A stretch of 64,000 nt of DNA from Mesorhizobium escarrei (GCF_935825525.1 NZ_CAKXZT010000112.1:30775-94774); one strand, 5' to 3'; shown: positions 25,651 to 34,850, counted from the stretch's first letter. Made by a program: numbers and translations. The notes: generated by a model not told the origin, from the letters alone.

Positions 25651-26593
25651 GCTTGCCCCCTTCCTGCGGCGAGGGCAGGCCGTATTGGCGGATTTCACGC
25701 ACACCGACAAGACCGCTCACGACACCGACATGCATGATGCCGCGAAGCACGCTGCGGTTCCTGCGCACGGGACTGATGGCGACCGGGATTGCCGATGCGA
25801 AACAAAAAACCGCCTTTGCCGAGGCGAGGCCGACTTGCCTGACCAGCGCGAGGCCATGCGCGTCGCGCCCCAGCAGGTGCCCATGCGTCTGCCCGACGCG
25901 GAACCGGCGGCGACGGAGCCAGTCGAAAGCGGCCCTGGCGCGCGGCACCACTTCATCGACCCAGGCGTGCGGCGAAAAGGCGATGCGACCGCCGGCCTTG
26001 ACCATATGGTCGAAGAATTCGGTGTCCTCGCCGCCGGTCTGGCCACGCGCCAGGCTGAATCGCCGGCCGCAGAGGCAGTCGGCGCCCATCCTGAGCAGGA
26101 CGTTGCAGGTGTAGCCGGTGCGGATCTCGCCGCCCACCCAGACCGGCAAGGTGGAGTGAAAATCGCCGCGGCGCATCCAGTCGGGCGCGTCCGGCCGATA
26201 GCGCGCCCGCACTGGCCCGAGCACGGCGGCAGCGCCACTCAAATCCGCCGTCGCAACCAGTTCGGCGAGCCATCTCGACGATGCCGTTTCGTCGTCGTCG
26301 AGGAAAGCGACGAAATCCGCCGTGCTGGCGTCGAGGCAGGCATTGCGGGCGATCGAGATGTTGCGTGCCGGGCAATGACGATAGCTTATCGGCAGCTTCA
26401 GCGTCTCCGCCAGCGTCGCCACCAGCAGTTCGGCCGTCGGCCCGTCATCATTGTCGGCGACGATGACGCGGATGTCGAATCCTGAAGGCACGTCCAGGGC
26501 GGCTATGGAGCGAAGCGTGTCGGCAAGCTCCGGCCGCCGAAACGTGCAGACGCAGACGTCGACGCTGCGGTTTTTTTCGGCCACACCCATCAC
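25640..26593 (-). CDS. exoM: Glycosyltransferase family 2 ExoM
   Basis: This 317-residue GT2 enzyme, expected to add a glucose to the growing repeat unit at the cytoplasmic membrane, has VDVCVCTFRRPELADTL at the N-terminus, VIVADNDDG, the metal-binding DDDE in VAFLDDDETAS and a catalytic-region GGEDTEFFDHM. A hydrophobic C-terminal stretch (AKAVFCFASAIPVAIS) probably anchors it. The start overlaps the end of exoA by 4 bp. The position in the exoLAMONP order supports the name. Confidence 0.87.
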   Translation of the reverse strand: MMGVAEKNRSVDVCVCTFRRPELADTLRSIAALDVPSGFDIRVIVADNDDGPTAELLVATLAETLKLPISYRHCPARNISIARNACLDASTADFVAFLDDDETASSRWLAELVATADLSGAAAVLGPVRARYRPDAPDWMRRGDFHSTLPVWVGGEIRTGYTCNVLLRMGADCLCGRRFSLARGQTGGEDTEFFDHMVKAGGRIAFSPHAWVDEVVPRARAAFDWLRRRRFRVGQTHGHLLGRDAHGLALVRQVGLASAKAVFCFASAIPVAISPVRRNRSVLRGIMHVGVVSGLVGVREIRQYGLPSPQEGGKRAA

Positions 26594-27588
26594 GCCATCC
26601 TCCTAGGCTGCGATCGCGGTCCAAGCAGTTGCAGCCAGAAACCGACGGACCAGCCGAAATGCATGACCATTGCCGAAATCCCGGCAAGGGCGCTGTCCGG
26701 ATTGCGCTGGCTGATGGCGGTCCACACGCCATAGCCGAGACAAACCGACGCCCACACCAGAAGCGGCATGACTGCCAGCCAATGCACGAAGAAAAAGGCA
26801 GAGAGAAGGACGACAGGGAACACCAGAAGCGGCACCAGCTGCCGGACTTTTGGTATCATGCGGTGCTTGAGAACGTTCTTTGCCCGGCCGCGGCCATAGC
26901 CGAGATACTGGAAATAGAGGCCGGCGAGCGACGAGCGTGGGTAATAGATCATTTGCGTCTTGCCGCTCATCCAGATCCGGTAGCCGGCCCGACGGAGCCG
27001 GTAGTCGAGCTCCGCATCCTCGTTGTGGCTGAACGTTTCGTCATAGCCGCCCACCGCCTTGAAGGCCGATATTCGCATCAGCGCATGGTGACCGTGGTCG
27101 ACCCACTCTCCCGCCGAGAGATGCCGGTGCTTGGAGCCGCCCGTGCCGAGCTTGGAATTCTGTGCAGCCGCCACCGCTTTCTGCACCATGCCGCTGCCGC
27201 TGGTCAGCATCGAGACGACGACCGAATCGGCGCCGGTGGCCAGCGCCTCTTCGATCAGCCGGTCGCAATAATCCGGTGGGTAGCCGCCATGCGCGTCGAT
27301 GCGAATGAAATACTCAGCCCGATCGCCGTAACTGGCGATAGCGAGATTGATCGCCGCGCTCTGGAGGCGCTTTTCATTGTTAAGAAGGATGACCCTCGGA
27401 TCCTTCCCGGCGATCTCCTCGACGATCGCCCTAGTGCCGTCCGTGCTACCGCCATCGGCAACGATGATCCGGGCGCCGAGCCTCTCGGCCGCCGGTCGAA
27501 GCTCATGAACAAGCGCACCGATGTGAGCCGCTTCGTTCAGGCACGGAATCACGATCAGGTTGGACGGCAGCATTTCGGTCTGCATCAT
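26590..27588 (-). CDS. exoA: Glycosyltransferase family 2 ExoA
   Basis: ExoA adds the second or third glucose of the succinoglycan repeat in S. meliloti. This 332-residue protein has NLIVIPCLNEAAHI, IIVADGGSTDGT, the DxD-like IRIDAHGGYP and catalytic HNEDAELDYRL, then three to four membrane helices in the last 100 residues. ATG 27588 (MMQTEMLPSN) follows AGGGAAGGA; ATG 27612 is an in-frame alternative directly after the exoL stop. Overlap with exoM indicates one transcript. Confidence 0.9.
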   Translation of the reverse strand: MMQTEMLPSNLIVIPCLNEAAHIGALVHELRPAAERLGARIIVADGGSTDGTRAIVEEIAGKDPRVILLNNEKRLQSAAINLAIASYGDRAEYFIRIDAHGGYPPDYCDRLIEEALATGADSVVVSMLTSGSGMVQKAVAAAQNSKLGTGGSKHRHLSAGEWVDHGHHALMRISAFKAVGGYDETFSHNEDAELDYRLRRAGYRIWMSGKTQMIYYPRSSLAGLYFQYLGYGRGRAKNVLKHRMIPKVRQLVPLLVFPVVLLSAFFFVHWLAVMPLLVWASVCLGYGVWTAISQRNPDSALAGISAMVMHFGWSVGFWLQLLGPRSQPRRMA

Positions 27589-27613
27589 CGGCCTATGTCC
27601 TTCCCTAGCCATC

Positions 27614-28783
27614 CTAAGCCAGTGCCTCGGCAGCATATGAACCGGGCGCGACCGTCAGCCCGCGAAGCTTCTCGACGAGCGCCCGGCAATCGCTGCGATC
27701 GTGGCTCCAGGTTCGCGGATTGCGGGCAAGAACACGCGCCCGCAATTCCCCGAAACGATGCTCCTCCAACTCGCCCAAGGCGGCTTCGAGTGCCTCGGGA
27801 GTGGCTTGAGGCAAGAGAACGCCGATTCCCTGCTGGTCGAGGAACCGGCCGGTTTCGGTATTGCCCATCGAGATCGGCACGGCGCCGAAGCGGCAGCCCT
27901 CGTAGAGGCGGTTGGGCAGCAGCCATTCAGAATTCAGCCCCTGCTCGAAAAAATCGATGGCCCAGGAAAAATGAACCTCACGGTAGATCGTCGCCATATC
28001 TTCGGGATTCCGATAGGGCCCGCCAAACGAGAGCCAAGGCTCAGATTCGACGAAACCGTGGAAATCCGGAAATTCGGAAAGCGCCGGACGGCCCCTTAGG
28101 ATGATTTCGAAGCGGCCCTCAAATCGTCGGGAAAATTCGGCCAGCAGTTCCAGGGAGCGGCGGCATCGGAGCGCGCCGAACCAGCCGATCCGCCAAGGCG
28201 GAGCGACCGGCTCCGCCGCTGTGCGATCATTCAGCGAAACCGCGGCAGGCTCGAAATATTTGTTTTCGAGCAGTTCGACCGGCGCAGAAATCTGCCCGAA
28301 CGGCTTGAAATAGTTGGCGATGAAGGCCGGCGAACTGGTGACCAGCAGCTTTACATCCCTGGCCAGATAGCGCTCCGCGCTGCGCATCGCCTTGCCCAGA
28401 AAATCGTTGCGAAGCATCAGACGATGGATGTCGAGACACTCATAGACGATCGGCACCGTTGCCTGGAATGCCGATTTGGCACGCCGGGCAAGCGCCAGCA
28501 TTTCCAGATTGCGCGCGATGATGAGGTCGGGTCTGGGCATCGAACCGAGTTTCGACCCGATCGAAACCGCCGCCTTGGTGACCGCTGCCAGCCGCTGGGC
28601 AAATCGCCCGTCGCGCGTTGCGCCAAGATCGATCGGATGCAAGCCCTCGACCTCGGCGATCGGGCTTGCTGACCGGCGAAAGCCTGCCAGTGTGACCTGG
28701 GCGCCGCCTGCCTTGAGCATTATGATCCGCCGGCGCACCGCCGGATCGGAGACGTCGTGCACCAAGTACAAGACATGCAGCAT
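27614..28783 (-). CDS. exoL: Glycosyltransferase ExoL
   Basis: This is the first gene of the exoLAMONP transcription unit. The 389-residue protein has GT-B-like architecture: N-terminal MLHVLYLVHDVSDPAVRRRI, a PDLIIARNLEMLALAR segment, the middle WRIGWFGALRCRRSLELL and C-terminal LNSEWLLPNRLYEGCRFGAVPI followed by TETGRFL, the donor-binding region. In S. meliloti ExoL adds glucose to the lipid-linked oligosaccharide. Its promoter region, shared with the divergent exoT, contains two copies of a TGTTGCG-type motif (28833-28847 and 28881-28895). Confidence 0.88.
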   Translation of the reverse strand: MLHVLYLVHDVSDPAVRRRIIMLKAGGAQVTLAGFRRSASPIAEVEGLHPIDLGATRDGRFAQRLAAVTKAAVSIGSKLGSMPRPDLIIARNLEMLALARRAKSAFQATVPIVYECLDIHRLMLRNDFLGKAMRSAERYLARDVKLLVTSSPAFIANYFKPFGQISAPVELLENKYFEPAAVSLNDRTAAEPVAPPWRIGWFGALRCRRSLELLAEFSRRFEGRFEIILRGRPALSEFPDFHGFVESEPWLSFGGPYRNPEDMATIYREVHFSWAIDFFEQGLNSEWLLPNRLYEGCRFGAVPISMGNTETGRFLDQQGIGVLLPQATPEALEAALGELEEHRFGELRARVLARNPRTWSHDRSDCRALVEKLRGLTVAPGSYAAEALA

Positions 28784-28832
28784 GAAAACTCGACCGCTGT
28801 TGGCCCACCCGAAAGAATCCTAGTACAGCTCG

Positions 28833-28895
28833 TGCTGCATCGCAACATTTTTGGTGCAGCGTAGCAAAATCCACGTTTTTTGTTGCGCTGCAAAA
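28833..28895. promoter_or_regulatory. exoL-exoT divergent promoter region with TGCTGCATCGCAACA motifs
   Basis: The 190-bp gap between divergent exoL and exoT holds TGCTGCATCGCAACA (28833-28847), a looser GTGCAGCGTAGCAAAA (28854-28869) and TGTTGCGCTGCAAAA (28881-28895). The first is the exact complement of the 15-mer before exoY at 40168-40182, so a shared exo regulator is likely. The binding protein is not identified. Confidence 0.55.
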
Positions 28896-28973
28896 TTATT
28901 GCCGTAGTTTGGTGGTGGCATCGGGCATGGGTCGGGACTCCGGGACCCGGCACGAAAATCAGGGACCCTGAAT

Positions 28974-30470
28974 TTGCAAGCCAATGCATTCGACCCGCCA
29001 GAGGGCTCTCTCCGCAGATCGGTCGGACGCGGCGCTATCATTACGGCTTTGGCGCAATCCGTGCGGGTTGCAACACAGATCGTCTCCGTCATCGTGCTGT
29101 CGCGCCTGCTGTCGCCGCAGGACTTCGGCGTCGTGGCGATGTGCGCGCCGGTGCTGGCCTTCATCGCGCTGTTCCAGGATTTCGGCCTGACCCAGGCGAC
29201 GGTCCAGAAAAGCGGAATCAAGCATGAGGAGGTCAATTACCTCTTCTGGGTCAATGTCGCGGTCAGCGCATTGCTTGCCTGCGTGCTGGCCGGCGCGGCG
29301 CCGCTGGTCGCCGCCTTCTACGGCGAACCGCGGGTTGCAGGTCTGGTGGCAGCACTTGGGCTGCAGATCATAGCCTATGGGCTGGGCGCCCAGCATCTGG
29401 CGCTGCTGACACGCCGCATGCAGTTCGCCCCCCTGGCTATCATCGACGTCGCAAGTGCCATTGCCGGCCTCGCCGTATCGATCGCCTGGACTTTTATCGA
29501 CCGTTCCTACTGGGCGCTTTTTGCCGGCACGCTGACAGCAGCCGTGCTGCCCACGCTTTGCTACTGGGCAAACTCGCGATGGCGCCCCAGCCTGCCGCGC
29601 AAGGTCAACGGCATCAGCGAGCTGATCAATTTCGGCGCCGGCATCACCGGGTTCAACTTCGCCAACTTCTTTGCCCGAAATCTCGACAATGTGCTGATCG
29701 GAAAATACTGGGGCGAAGCGCAACTTGGACTCTATGACCGCGCCTACAAGCTGCTTCTGTTTCCGCTGAGCCAGATCACCAATCCGCTGTCGAAGGTCAT
29801 GGTGCCGGCTCTTTCCAGGCTGAAGGACGAGCCGGATCGCTACCGCAGCGCTTATCTTCGCGTCATGCCGCTGATATTGCTGGTCGCACTTCCAGGTGTC
29901 GCCTTCGCCATCGCCATGGCCGACGTGCTGATACCGTTCGCACTCGGCGAGCAGTGGCGCCAGAGTTCCAGCATCTTCCTGGCGCTCGGTTTTGCCGGGC
30001 TGCTGCAGCCGCTCAACAACCCGGCGGGATGGCTTTTCATCAGCCAGGGCCGCTCGGGCGATTTCATGCGCTGGGGCATCATAACAGCCTTGACGTCGGT
30101 GCTGGCCTTCCTGGTCGGCCTGCCCTATGGCGCGCTGGGCGTGGCGATCGCCTATGCGGTGAGCGAGTATCTCAGAACGCCTTTCCTGTGGCTCTATATC
30201 GGCAAGACCGGGCCGCTGCGGGCAAGCCATATCCTTCGCGCGGCAACCCCCTTCGTGCTTGGCGCGCATCTGGCGCTTGCCGTCATCTGGTTCGCCAAGC
30301 CGCTGCTACCGCAACAGCATATCCTCGCCATGGCGAGCGCGGCGGTGCTGTCCTATATGGTCACCATTGTGGTCGCGCTGGCGTTCGCTTCCGGCCGCGA
30401 GGCGTTGCGGGAGGCACTGAAGCTGCTGCCGGCACGGGCCCCCGCGGCAACAGCAAGCGAGGCGAAGTAA
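28974..30470 (+). CDS. exoT: Polysaccharide flippase ExoT (Wzx/MOP family)
   Basis: The lipid-linked repeat-unit translocase has 498 residues and about 12-14 membrane segments. It has the Wzx-type N-terminus (RGAIITALAQSVRVATQIVS, LSRLLSPQDFGVVAM) and the conserved FGLTQATVQ, ISELINFGAGITGFNFANFFARNLDNVLIGKYWG-type central region (seen here in pieces) and FPLSQITNPLSKVMVPALSRL. It starts at TTG 28974 with AGGGA upstream, because the next in-frame ATG is inside the first conserved helices. It is divergent from exoL. ExoT in S. meliloti handles succinoglycan units. Confidence 0.88.
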   Translation: MQANAFDPPEGSLRRSVGRGAIITALAQSVRVATQIVSVIVLSRLLSPQDFGVVAMCAPVLAFIALFQDFGLTQATVQKSGIKHEEVNYLFWVNVAVSALLACVLAGAAPLVAAFYGEPRVAGLVAALGLQIIAYGLGAQHLALLTRRMQFAPLAIIDVASAIAGLAVSIAWTFIDRSYWALFAGTLTAAVLPTLCYWANSRWRPSLPRKVNGISELINFGAGITGFNFANFFARNLDNVLIGKYWGEAQLGLYDRAYKLLLFPLSQITNPLSKVMVPALSRLKDEPDRYRSAYLRVMPLILLVALPGVAFAIAMADVLIPFALGEQWRQSSSIFLALGFAGLLQPLNNPAGWLFISQGRSGDFMRWGIITALTSVLAFLVGLPYGALGVAIAYAVSEYLRTPFLWLYIGKTGPLRASHILRAATPFVLGAHLALAVIWFAKPLLPQQHILAMASAAVLSYMVTIVVALAFASGREALREALKLLPARAPAATASEAK

Positions 30471-30508
30471 CTTGCACGGACATCCATTCGAGGACCAGGC
30501 CTGATCCC

Positions 30509-31531
30509 ATGCACTACCGATCGATCTCTGATATGAACGATGCCATCGTCAGGAACCTTCACCGGCTGCCGCGCGACATCGACCTGGTGGTCGGGGTTCC
30601 ACGAAGCGGCATTCTCGCCGCCACTCTGCTCAGCCTGACAGCGAACATTCCGATGACCGACCTGGACAGTTTCCTGGCCGGAAAGATCTATGCTTCGGGC
30701 GTCACCAAACGCCGCGCCGCGCTCGACCGCCAGGCCGCCGAGATGCGCAAGGTTCTGGTGATCGACGACAGCGTCAGCGGCGGCGCCGCCATGAGAGAGG
30801 CGCGCAGCCGGGTAGAGGCCGCCGGGATCAAGGCGGACTTCACCTTTGCCGCAGTGTTCGGCCTGCTGCCGCAGCACGAGGAAACCGACATCGTCCTGGA
30901 GGTCGTGCCGCATCCAAGGATGTTCCAGTGGAATTTCATGCACCACAAATTCCTCGCGCAATGCTGCGTCGATATCGACGGCGTGCTCTGCCTGGATCCG
31001 ACCGAAGCAGAGAACGACGACGGCCCCGCCTATGAGAAATTCCTGGGCGAAGCGCTGCCTCTGTTTGGCCCGACCCGCAAGATCGGCTGGCTCGTCACCA
31101 GCCGGCTCGAGAAATACCGCGCGCTTACCGAAGCATGGCTGGCAAAGCACGGCATCGAATACGACAAGCTGATCATGCTTGACCTGCCGAGCAAGGCGGA
31201 ACGGCAACGGCTTGGCGTGCATGGCAGTTTCAAAGCCGATTTCTACCGCAAATCCGACGCCATCCTGTTCATCGAGAGCGAGCACCAGCAGGCCCTCAAG
31301 ATCGCCGAGCTTTCCGGCAAACCGGTGCTGTGCGTGGAAACGCATCTGGTAACTTATCCCGACACGCTGTCGCTTCCGGCACTTGGACAGACGGCGCGCA
31401 ACCTTCCGGGCAGGTTGCGGCAGATCAGTTCGCCCGACGGGCGCAAGACGGCAATCAAGACCGTCGCGCGCACGCTGCTTGGCGAACGCGGTTACGAGAC
31501 GCTCAAAAGCCGGGTCAAACGACCGGCTTGA
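30509..31531 (+). CDS. Phosphoribosyltransferase-HAD fusion protein
   Basis: This 340-residue protein has two parts. Residues 1-150 are a type I phosphoribosyltransferase with VVGVPRSGILAATLLS and the PRPP loop VLVIDDSVSGGAAM (about 90-103). From about residue 157 a HAD-like segment begins with VDIDGVLCLDPTE, followed by IGWLVTSRLEKYR, a KADFYRKSDAILFIES stretch and a KPVLCVET end. The base or sugar substrate is unknown. It lies 38 bp after exoT in the same direction, so co-expression with polymer export is likely. It is not part of the classical exo set; a role in making an unusual nucleotide or phosphoribosyl decoration is speculative. Confidence 0.8.
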   Translation: MHYRSISDMNDAIVRNLHRLPRDIDLVVGVPRSGILAATLLSLTANIPMTDLDSFLAGKIYASGVTKRRAALDRQAAEMRKVLVIDDSVSGGAAMREARSRVEAAGIKADFTFAAVFGLLPQHEETDIVLEVVPHPRMFQWNFMHHKFLAQCCVDIDGVLCLDPTEAENDDGPAYEKFLGEALPLFGPTRKIGWLVTSRLEKYRALTEAWLAKHGIEYDKLIMLDLPSKAERQRLGVHGSFKADFYRKSDAILFIESEHQQALKIAELSGKPVLCVETHLVTYPDTLSLPALGQTARNLPGRLRQISSPDGRKTAIKTVARTLLGERGYETLKSRVKRPA

Positions 31532-31557
31532 ACCCAGGCGTTGGACTTTGAACCGAT

Positions 31558-31641
31558 ATCCCGATGGAATCGGGATGGGTTCTATCTCTTTGTGCGACCA
31601 TGATCATTTTCCGAAAACCGGATCCACTTTTCGGGATCATG
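31558..31641. repeat. Two hairpins in the convergent gap, including a Rhizobiales palindromic repeat
   Basis: ATCCCGAT/ATCGGGAT (31558-31576) is a tight hairpin 26 bp after the phosphoribosyltransferase gene. It is followed by CATGATC...GATCATG (31599-31641) with an inner CCGAAAA/TTTTCGG dyad and a GGATCC centre, a layout common between genes in Rhizobiales. Part of the same sequence (GATCTTTTCCGAA) recurs at about 31662. The hairpins may terminate both convergent genes. Confidence 0.6.
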
Positions 31642-31696
31642 ATCTATCTCCTTGCGGCCACGATCTTTTCCGAACCGAAGGTCCGGGATCAAACAT

Positions 31697-32776
31697 CTAG
31701 GCGGCCTGCCGCGAAGGCTGCCGTGCCGCCCTCTCGAGCATCGAGAAGAAAGTCGCGAATTGACCCGCCGGATCGAGTTCCGGACGCTCGGAGAATGCGC
31801 GCGCCGCCGCTGAAAGCCCCCGATATTCCTGGCTATCGGTCCACAGACGCCTGACCACCGCCACCCAATCGGCGAGAGGGGCGTCGTAGTCCAGCACCAC
31901 GCCACCGGAGCCGATCGCTTCGGGCAGGCCGCCACGACGCGAGCCGACGACTGGAATGCCGCTGCAATGGGCTTCCGACGCCACCCGGCCCCAGGCCTCT
32001 TCCCACTTGCTGGGAGCCAGCAGGATTTTCGTGCGGCCGTAGACCGTCTTCATGTCGTTGGTCCGGCTCTCCAGCGTGACGTTGCCGAGCGGCGCGATCG
32101 TCTGCTCGATCCGGGCCCGATGATCGTCATCGAGCTTCCAGCTTTCGACGAACAGGAACGGAATTTCAGAGCAGGCGGCGGCGATGCGCACCGCAAGTTC
32201 GAAACCCTTTTCCTCATACGGGTTGATCAGCGTGACAAACTCACCCGTCGTCGGCGTGCTGTAGAGTGTGGGATTGATGGTCGGCGGTATAACCGTCGAA
32301 TCGATATCGAATTTTGCCTTGTAGGTGCGCGCCGTGAACTCGGAATTGGCGATGTAGAGCGCCGAACGCAGCTCGCGCAGATCGCCGCCCAATTCGTGGA
32401 ACTCGACATTCCTGAGATAGACGACCAGCGGCACGCCTTCGGCCTGCAGCGCCTTGCCGATCGGAACCGACTTGTGGCACTGGACCACGGCGACATCCGG
32501 CCTCAGTTTTTCGACGGCAAATCCCGCCGCCTCCCAGGGAAACCAGGCGCGCACGACCGGATAGCCCGGAAAGCTGTCGATGACAGCGCGCTGCCTCAAA
32601 AGCTTCATCTTGGCGCGCGCCTTGTAGCCGAAGACGCCCTGGCCGAACAGGGCGGCGAGCACCGAAGCCTCATGCCCGTGCTCGCGCAACTGTTCGGCGA
32701 GATGATGGGTGCTGGACTGGACACCGCCGCTGAACTGGGGCGTGTAACCGTTACCGCCTGCAAAAAGCACTTTCAT
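31697..32776 (-). CDS. Glycosyltransferase family 4
   Basis: This 359-residue GT-B transferase has an N-terminal MKVLFAGGNGYTPQFSGGVQ acceptor region, IANSEFTARTYKAKF, and the GT4 donor site LAPSKWEEAWGRVASEAHCSGIPVVGSRRGGLPEAIG with the EAWGRVASE catalytic glutamate pair. ATG 32776 follows AAGGAG. No S. meliloti exo gene is its obvious counterpart, so it may replace a missing side-chain transferase such as ExoW. The donor sugar is unknown; with UDP-glucose dehydrogenase nearby, a uronic acid is possible. The next gene upstream (ending 32857) runs the same way. Confidence 0.85.
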   Translation of the reverse strand: MKVLFAGGNGYTPQFSGGVQSSTHHLAEQLREHGHEASVLAALFGQGVFGYKARAKMKLLRQRAVIDSFPGYPVVRAWFPWEAAGFAVEKLRPDVAVVQCHKSVPIGKALQAEGVPLVVYLRNVEFHELGGDLRELRSALYIANSEFTARTYKAKFDIDSTVIPPTINPTLYSTPTTGEFVTLINPYEEKGFELAVRIAAACSEIPFLFVESWKLDDDHRARIEQTIAPLGNVTLESRTNDMKTVYGRTKILLAPSKWEEAWGRVASEAHCSGIPVVGSRRGGLPEAIGSGGVVLDYDAPLADWVAVVRRLWTDSQEYRGLSAAARAFSERPELDPAGQFATFFSMLERAARQPSRQAA

Positions 32777-32856
32777 GGTTTCGGCTCCTTGTCGCATTCT
32801 CAAAATTACGGGCAATGACGCACGGCTTATTTACGGATGCTGGCTTGCGACCCGCT

Positions 32857-33306
32857 TCACGCATCCTGCTGCGTCTCTAAATTGGCGAACGGATTAGTGC
32901 ATGGCTGCCATCCGGTGAACCGGACCGGGTCGGCTGGCGAACTGCGCCGGGCGTAGTCGGTCAGCATATGGAACTCGGCAATGACCCAACGGTCGAAATG
33001 CCTCAGGTCCGCTTTTTTCTGTTCGGGCAGAAACCGGCGTGCGGCGCCCAATTTCAACTCCTCAAGCAGAGTGACAGCATCGCCCAGCTTTGTGTTCGGA
33101 AATATCCAGGGGTTCCGCTTCTGAAATTCCAGGACGAACTGCTGCAAATGCTCGATGCGTATGTTCAGCCTGCCGAAATATCTTTCGAGCGTGACGCGCA
33201 CCAGGTCCTCGTCCGAAAGCGAGGAAATGGCGGCGTAGGCGATGCCGGTCGAAGCAACTCCGCCAGCCATGATGGCCAGTGCCGCGCGTCGCGAAACCTT
33301 GATCAT
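32857..33306 (-). CDS. Small twin-arginine-signal protein, partner of the GMC oxidoreductase
   Basis: This 149-residue protein begins with a Tat-type signal (MIKVSRRAALAIMAGGVAST, cleavage after about residue 25) and is otherwise alpha-helical and charged, without cysteine clusters. It overlaps the oxidoreductase gene by 4 bp. Small Tat proteins that accompany GMC dehydrogenases (gluconate dehydrogenase subunit-3 type) serve to carry the large subunit, which has no signal of its own, to the periplasm. By size, signal and overlap this one fits that role; sequence similarity to that family was not established. Confidence 0.7.
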   Translation of the reverse strand: MIKVSRRAALAIMAGGVASTGIAYAAISSLSDEDLVRVTLERYFGRLNIRIEHLQQFVLEFQKRNPWIFPNTKLGDAVTLLEELKLGAARRFLPEQKKADLRHFDRWVIAEFHMLTDYARRSSPADPVRFTGWQPCTNPFANLETQQDA

Positions 33307-34763
33307 CCAGCCATTTCCTTTCCTGCTATCCGGCTCGCCGCCCGCAGGGAGAGGGCTGCCGCCGTCAGGCTCGGATTGGCGCAGGAACAGCTTGGATATG
33401 TGCTCGAGCCGACGACAACCAGGTTCCTCAGCTGATGGTGGATCATGTCCCGGTCGACGACCGAATCCGCTGGGCTCGAGCCCATCCGCAACGTGCCCTG
33501 GACATGCGATTCGGTGCGCCGGATGCCGCGATCGAAAATCTCTTCGACCGGGAGCGGCGCCAGAAGCGCCGCCAATTTCTCCTTTGCCCGCGCCATGCCC
33601 TTGACGGCATAGTCGGATGCTCCCGCGAAACTGACGAAGGCGTTTTCATCCTCGTCTAGAATCACGAGATTTTCCGGGTCGAGCAGGTCTTCGGTAACAA
33701 TGATGAGGGGAAGCGTCTGACGGACACGTCCCTTTTCGGGGCGCATCCCGTGCTGCCAGCGGTTTTCGAAATAGACCAGCGCCGCCGCATGGTCTGATCT
33801 GTGAGCGCCGTCATAAAGGCCGAAATTCAAGCCGGTGGTGATGGTGCTTCCGTCGAAATTGTCGACACCGTCGAGATAGGCTTCGAGATTCCAGCCGTAG
33901 GATTCGTGCAGGCCGCGCCCGACGAATTCGCCCGACAGGCCCGAGCGCAACATGATCGCCGGGCTGTGGATGGCATTGGCGCCCAGAATGAAAAGATCGC
34001 CGCTGACCGAATATTCCTTGCCCTCATGGACGAAAGCGACCGAACGGACCGAACCGCCGATATGGTCGAGCCGGCGCACTTCTGCGCCAAGGCAGACCGA
34101 AACGTCGGGATGCTCGAAGACGTGCATCAGGCCATTGTTGGCGGTGAATTTGGCATCGACCGGGCATAATCCGCATCGCAAGTTGGCGCAGCACGAAGAC
34201 CGCTGCGCGGTCGGCACGCGCGCCCGGGCTGTCGGCATGACAAAATGCTGGTCCGGCTGCGCCGCTTTCATCATCCGGTCCGGCGTCGACATGTGATGCG
34301 GTGGCTGGGGAAATGGCCTGGAACGCGGCATCATCGCCGCCATGTCGGGGTCGCCTGAAATCGACATGACGTCCTCTGCATCGCAGTAGAACGGCTCGAG
34401 CTCGTCATAGCTGATCGGCCAATCGTTACCGACGCCGTAGAGGCTTTTCAGCCTGAAGTCGTTCGGGTGAAAGCGAGGCGTCTGCGCGAACCAGCAATTC
34501 GTTCCGCCACCCAATCCGATGGTGTAGTTCCACGGCTTGTCAGAGTTGGTCTTGTAGGTGGTCTCGTCCTCGATGTCGGTGTTGACGTTCTGCTCGAGCT
34601 GCCATTCATGCGTGTTGTGCCGGCCCCATTCCAGAACCAGAACGCGTGCCTTTCGCTGCTTGGCGAACGCATGCAGGAAGAAGGCCGAACCGAAACCGGA
34701 ACCGACAGCGACCAGATCGAAATGCTCGTTGGCGATCTGTTCCGGCCTGATGCCCAGCACCAT
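33303..34763 (-). CDS. GMC-family FAD-dependent oxidoreductase
   Basis: This 486-residue flavoprotein has an N-terminal dinucleotide-binding motif VAVGSGFGSAFFLHA (about 18-32), the GMC signature GLGGGTNCWFAQTPRF, a Cys-rich CCANLRCGLCP segment and the C-terminal VQGTLRMGSSPADSVVD followed by LVVVGSSTYPSCSCANPSLT, where the substrate-oxidising site lies. Family members oxidise alcohols or sugars. No signal peptide is present; export with the 33303-overlapping Tat protein is likely. Its place in the polysaccharide locus suggests oxidation of a sugar residue or of the exported polymer, which is inference. Confidence 0.85.
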   Translation of the reverse strand: MVLGIRPEQIANEHFDLVAVGSGFGSAFFLHAFAKQRKARVLVLEWGRHNTHEWQLEQNVNTDIEDETTYKTNSDKPWNYTIGLGGGTNCWFAQTPRFHPNDFRLKSLYGVGNDWPISYDELEPFYCDAEDVMSISGDPDMAAMMPRSRPFPQPPHHMSTPDRMMKAAQPDQHFVMPTARARVPTAQRSSCCANLRCGLCPVDAKFTANNGLMHVFEHPDVSVCLGAEVRRLDHIGGSVRSVAFVHEGKEYSVSGDLFILGANAIHSPAIMLRSGLSGEFVGRGLHESYGWNLEAYLDGVDNFDGSTITTGLNFGLYDGAHRSDHAAALVYFENRWQHGMRPEKGRVRQTLPLIIVTEDLLDPENLVILDEDENAFVSFAGASDYAVKGMARAKEKLAALLAPLPVEEIFDRGIRRTESHVQGTLRMGSSPADSVVDRDMIHHQLRNLVVVGSSTYPSCSCANPSLTAAALSLRAASRIAGKEMAG

Positions 34764-34850
34764 CAGATAAAACCCTTTGTTGATACGAGCGCGTTCATCA
34801 GCGTCCTTGGTGCCCCAGCCGGTCTTGCCACCGGCCTTTCCCGCGTGATC

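Noticed and set aside
25651..25710. Longer exoO start giving a 342-residue product
   Set aside because: It would overlap exoM by 71 bp and encodes a Cys/Arg-rich stretch without GT2 pattern; GTG 25650 has a strong ribosome-binding site.
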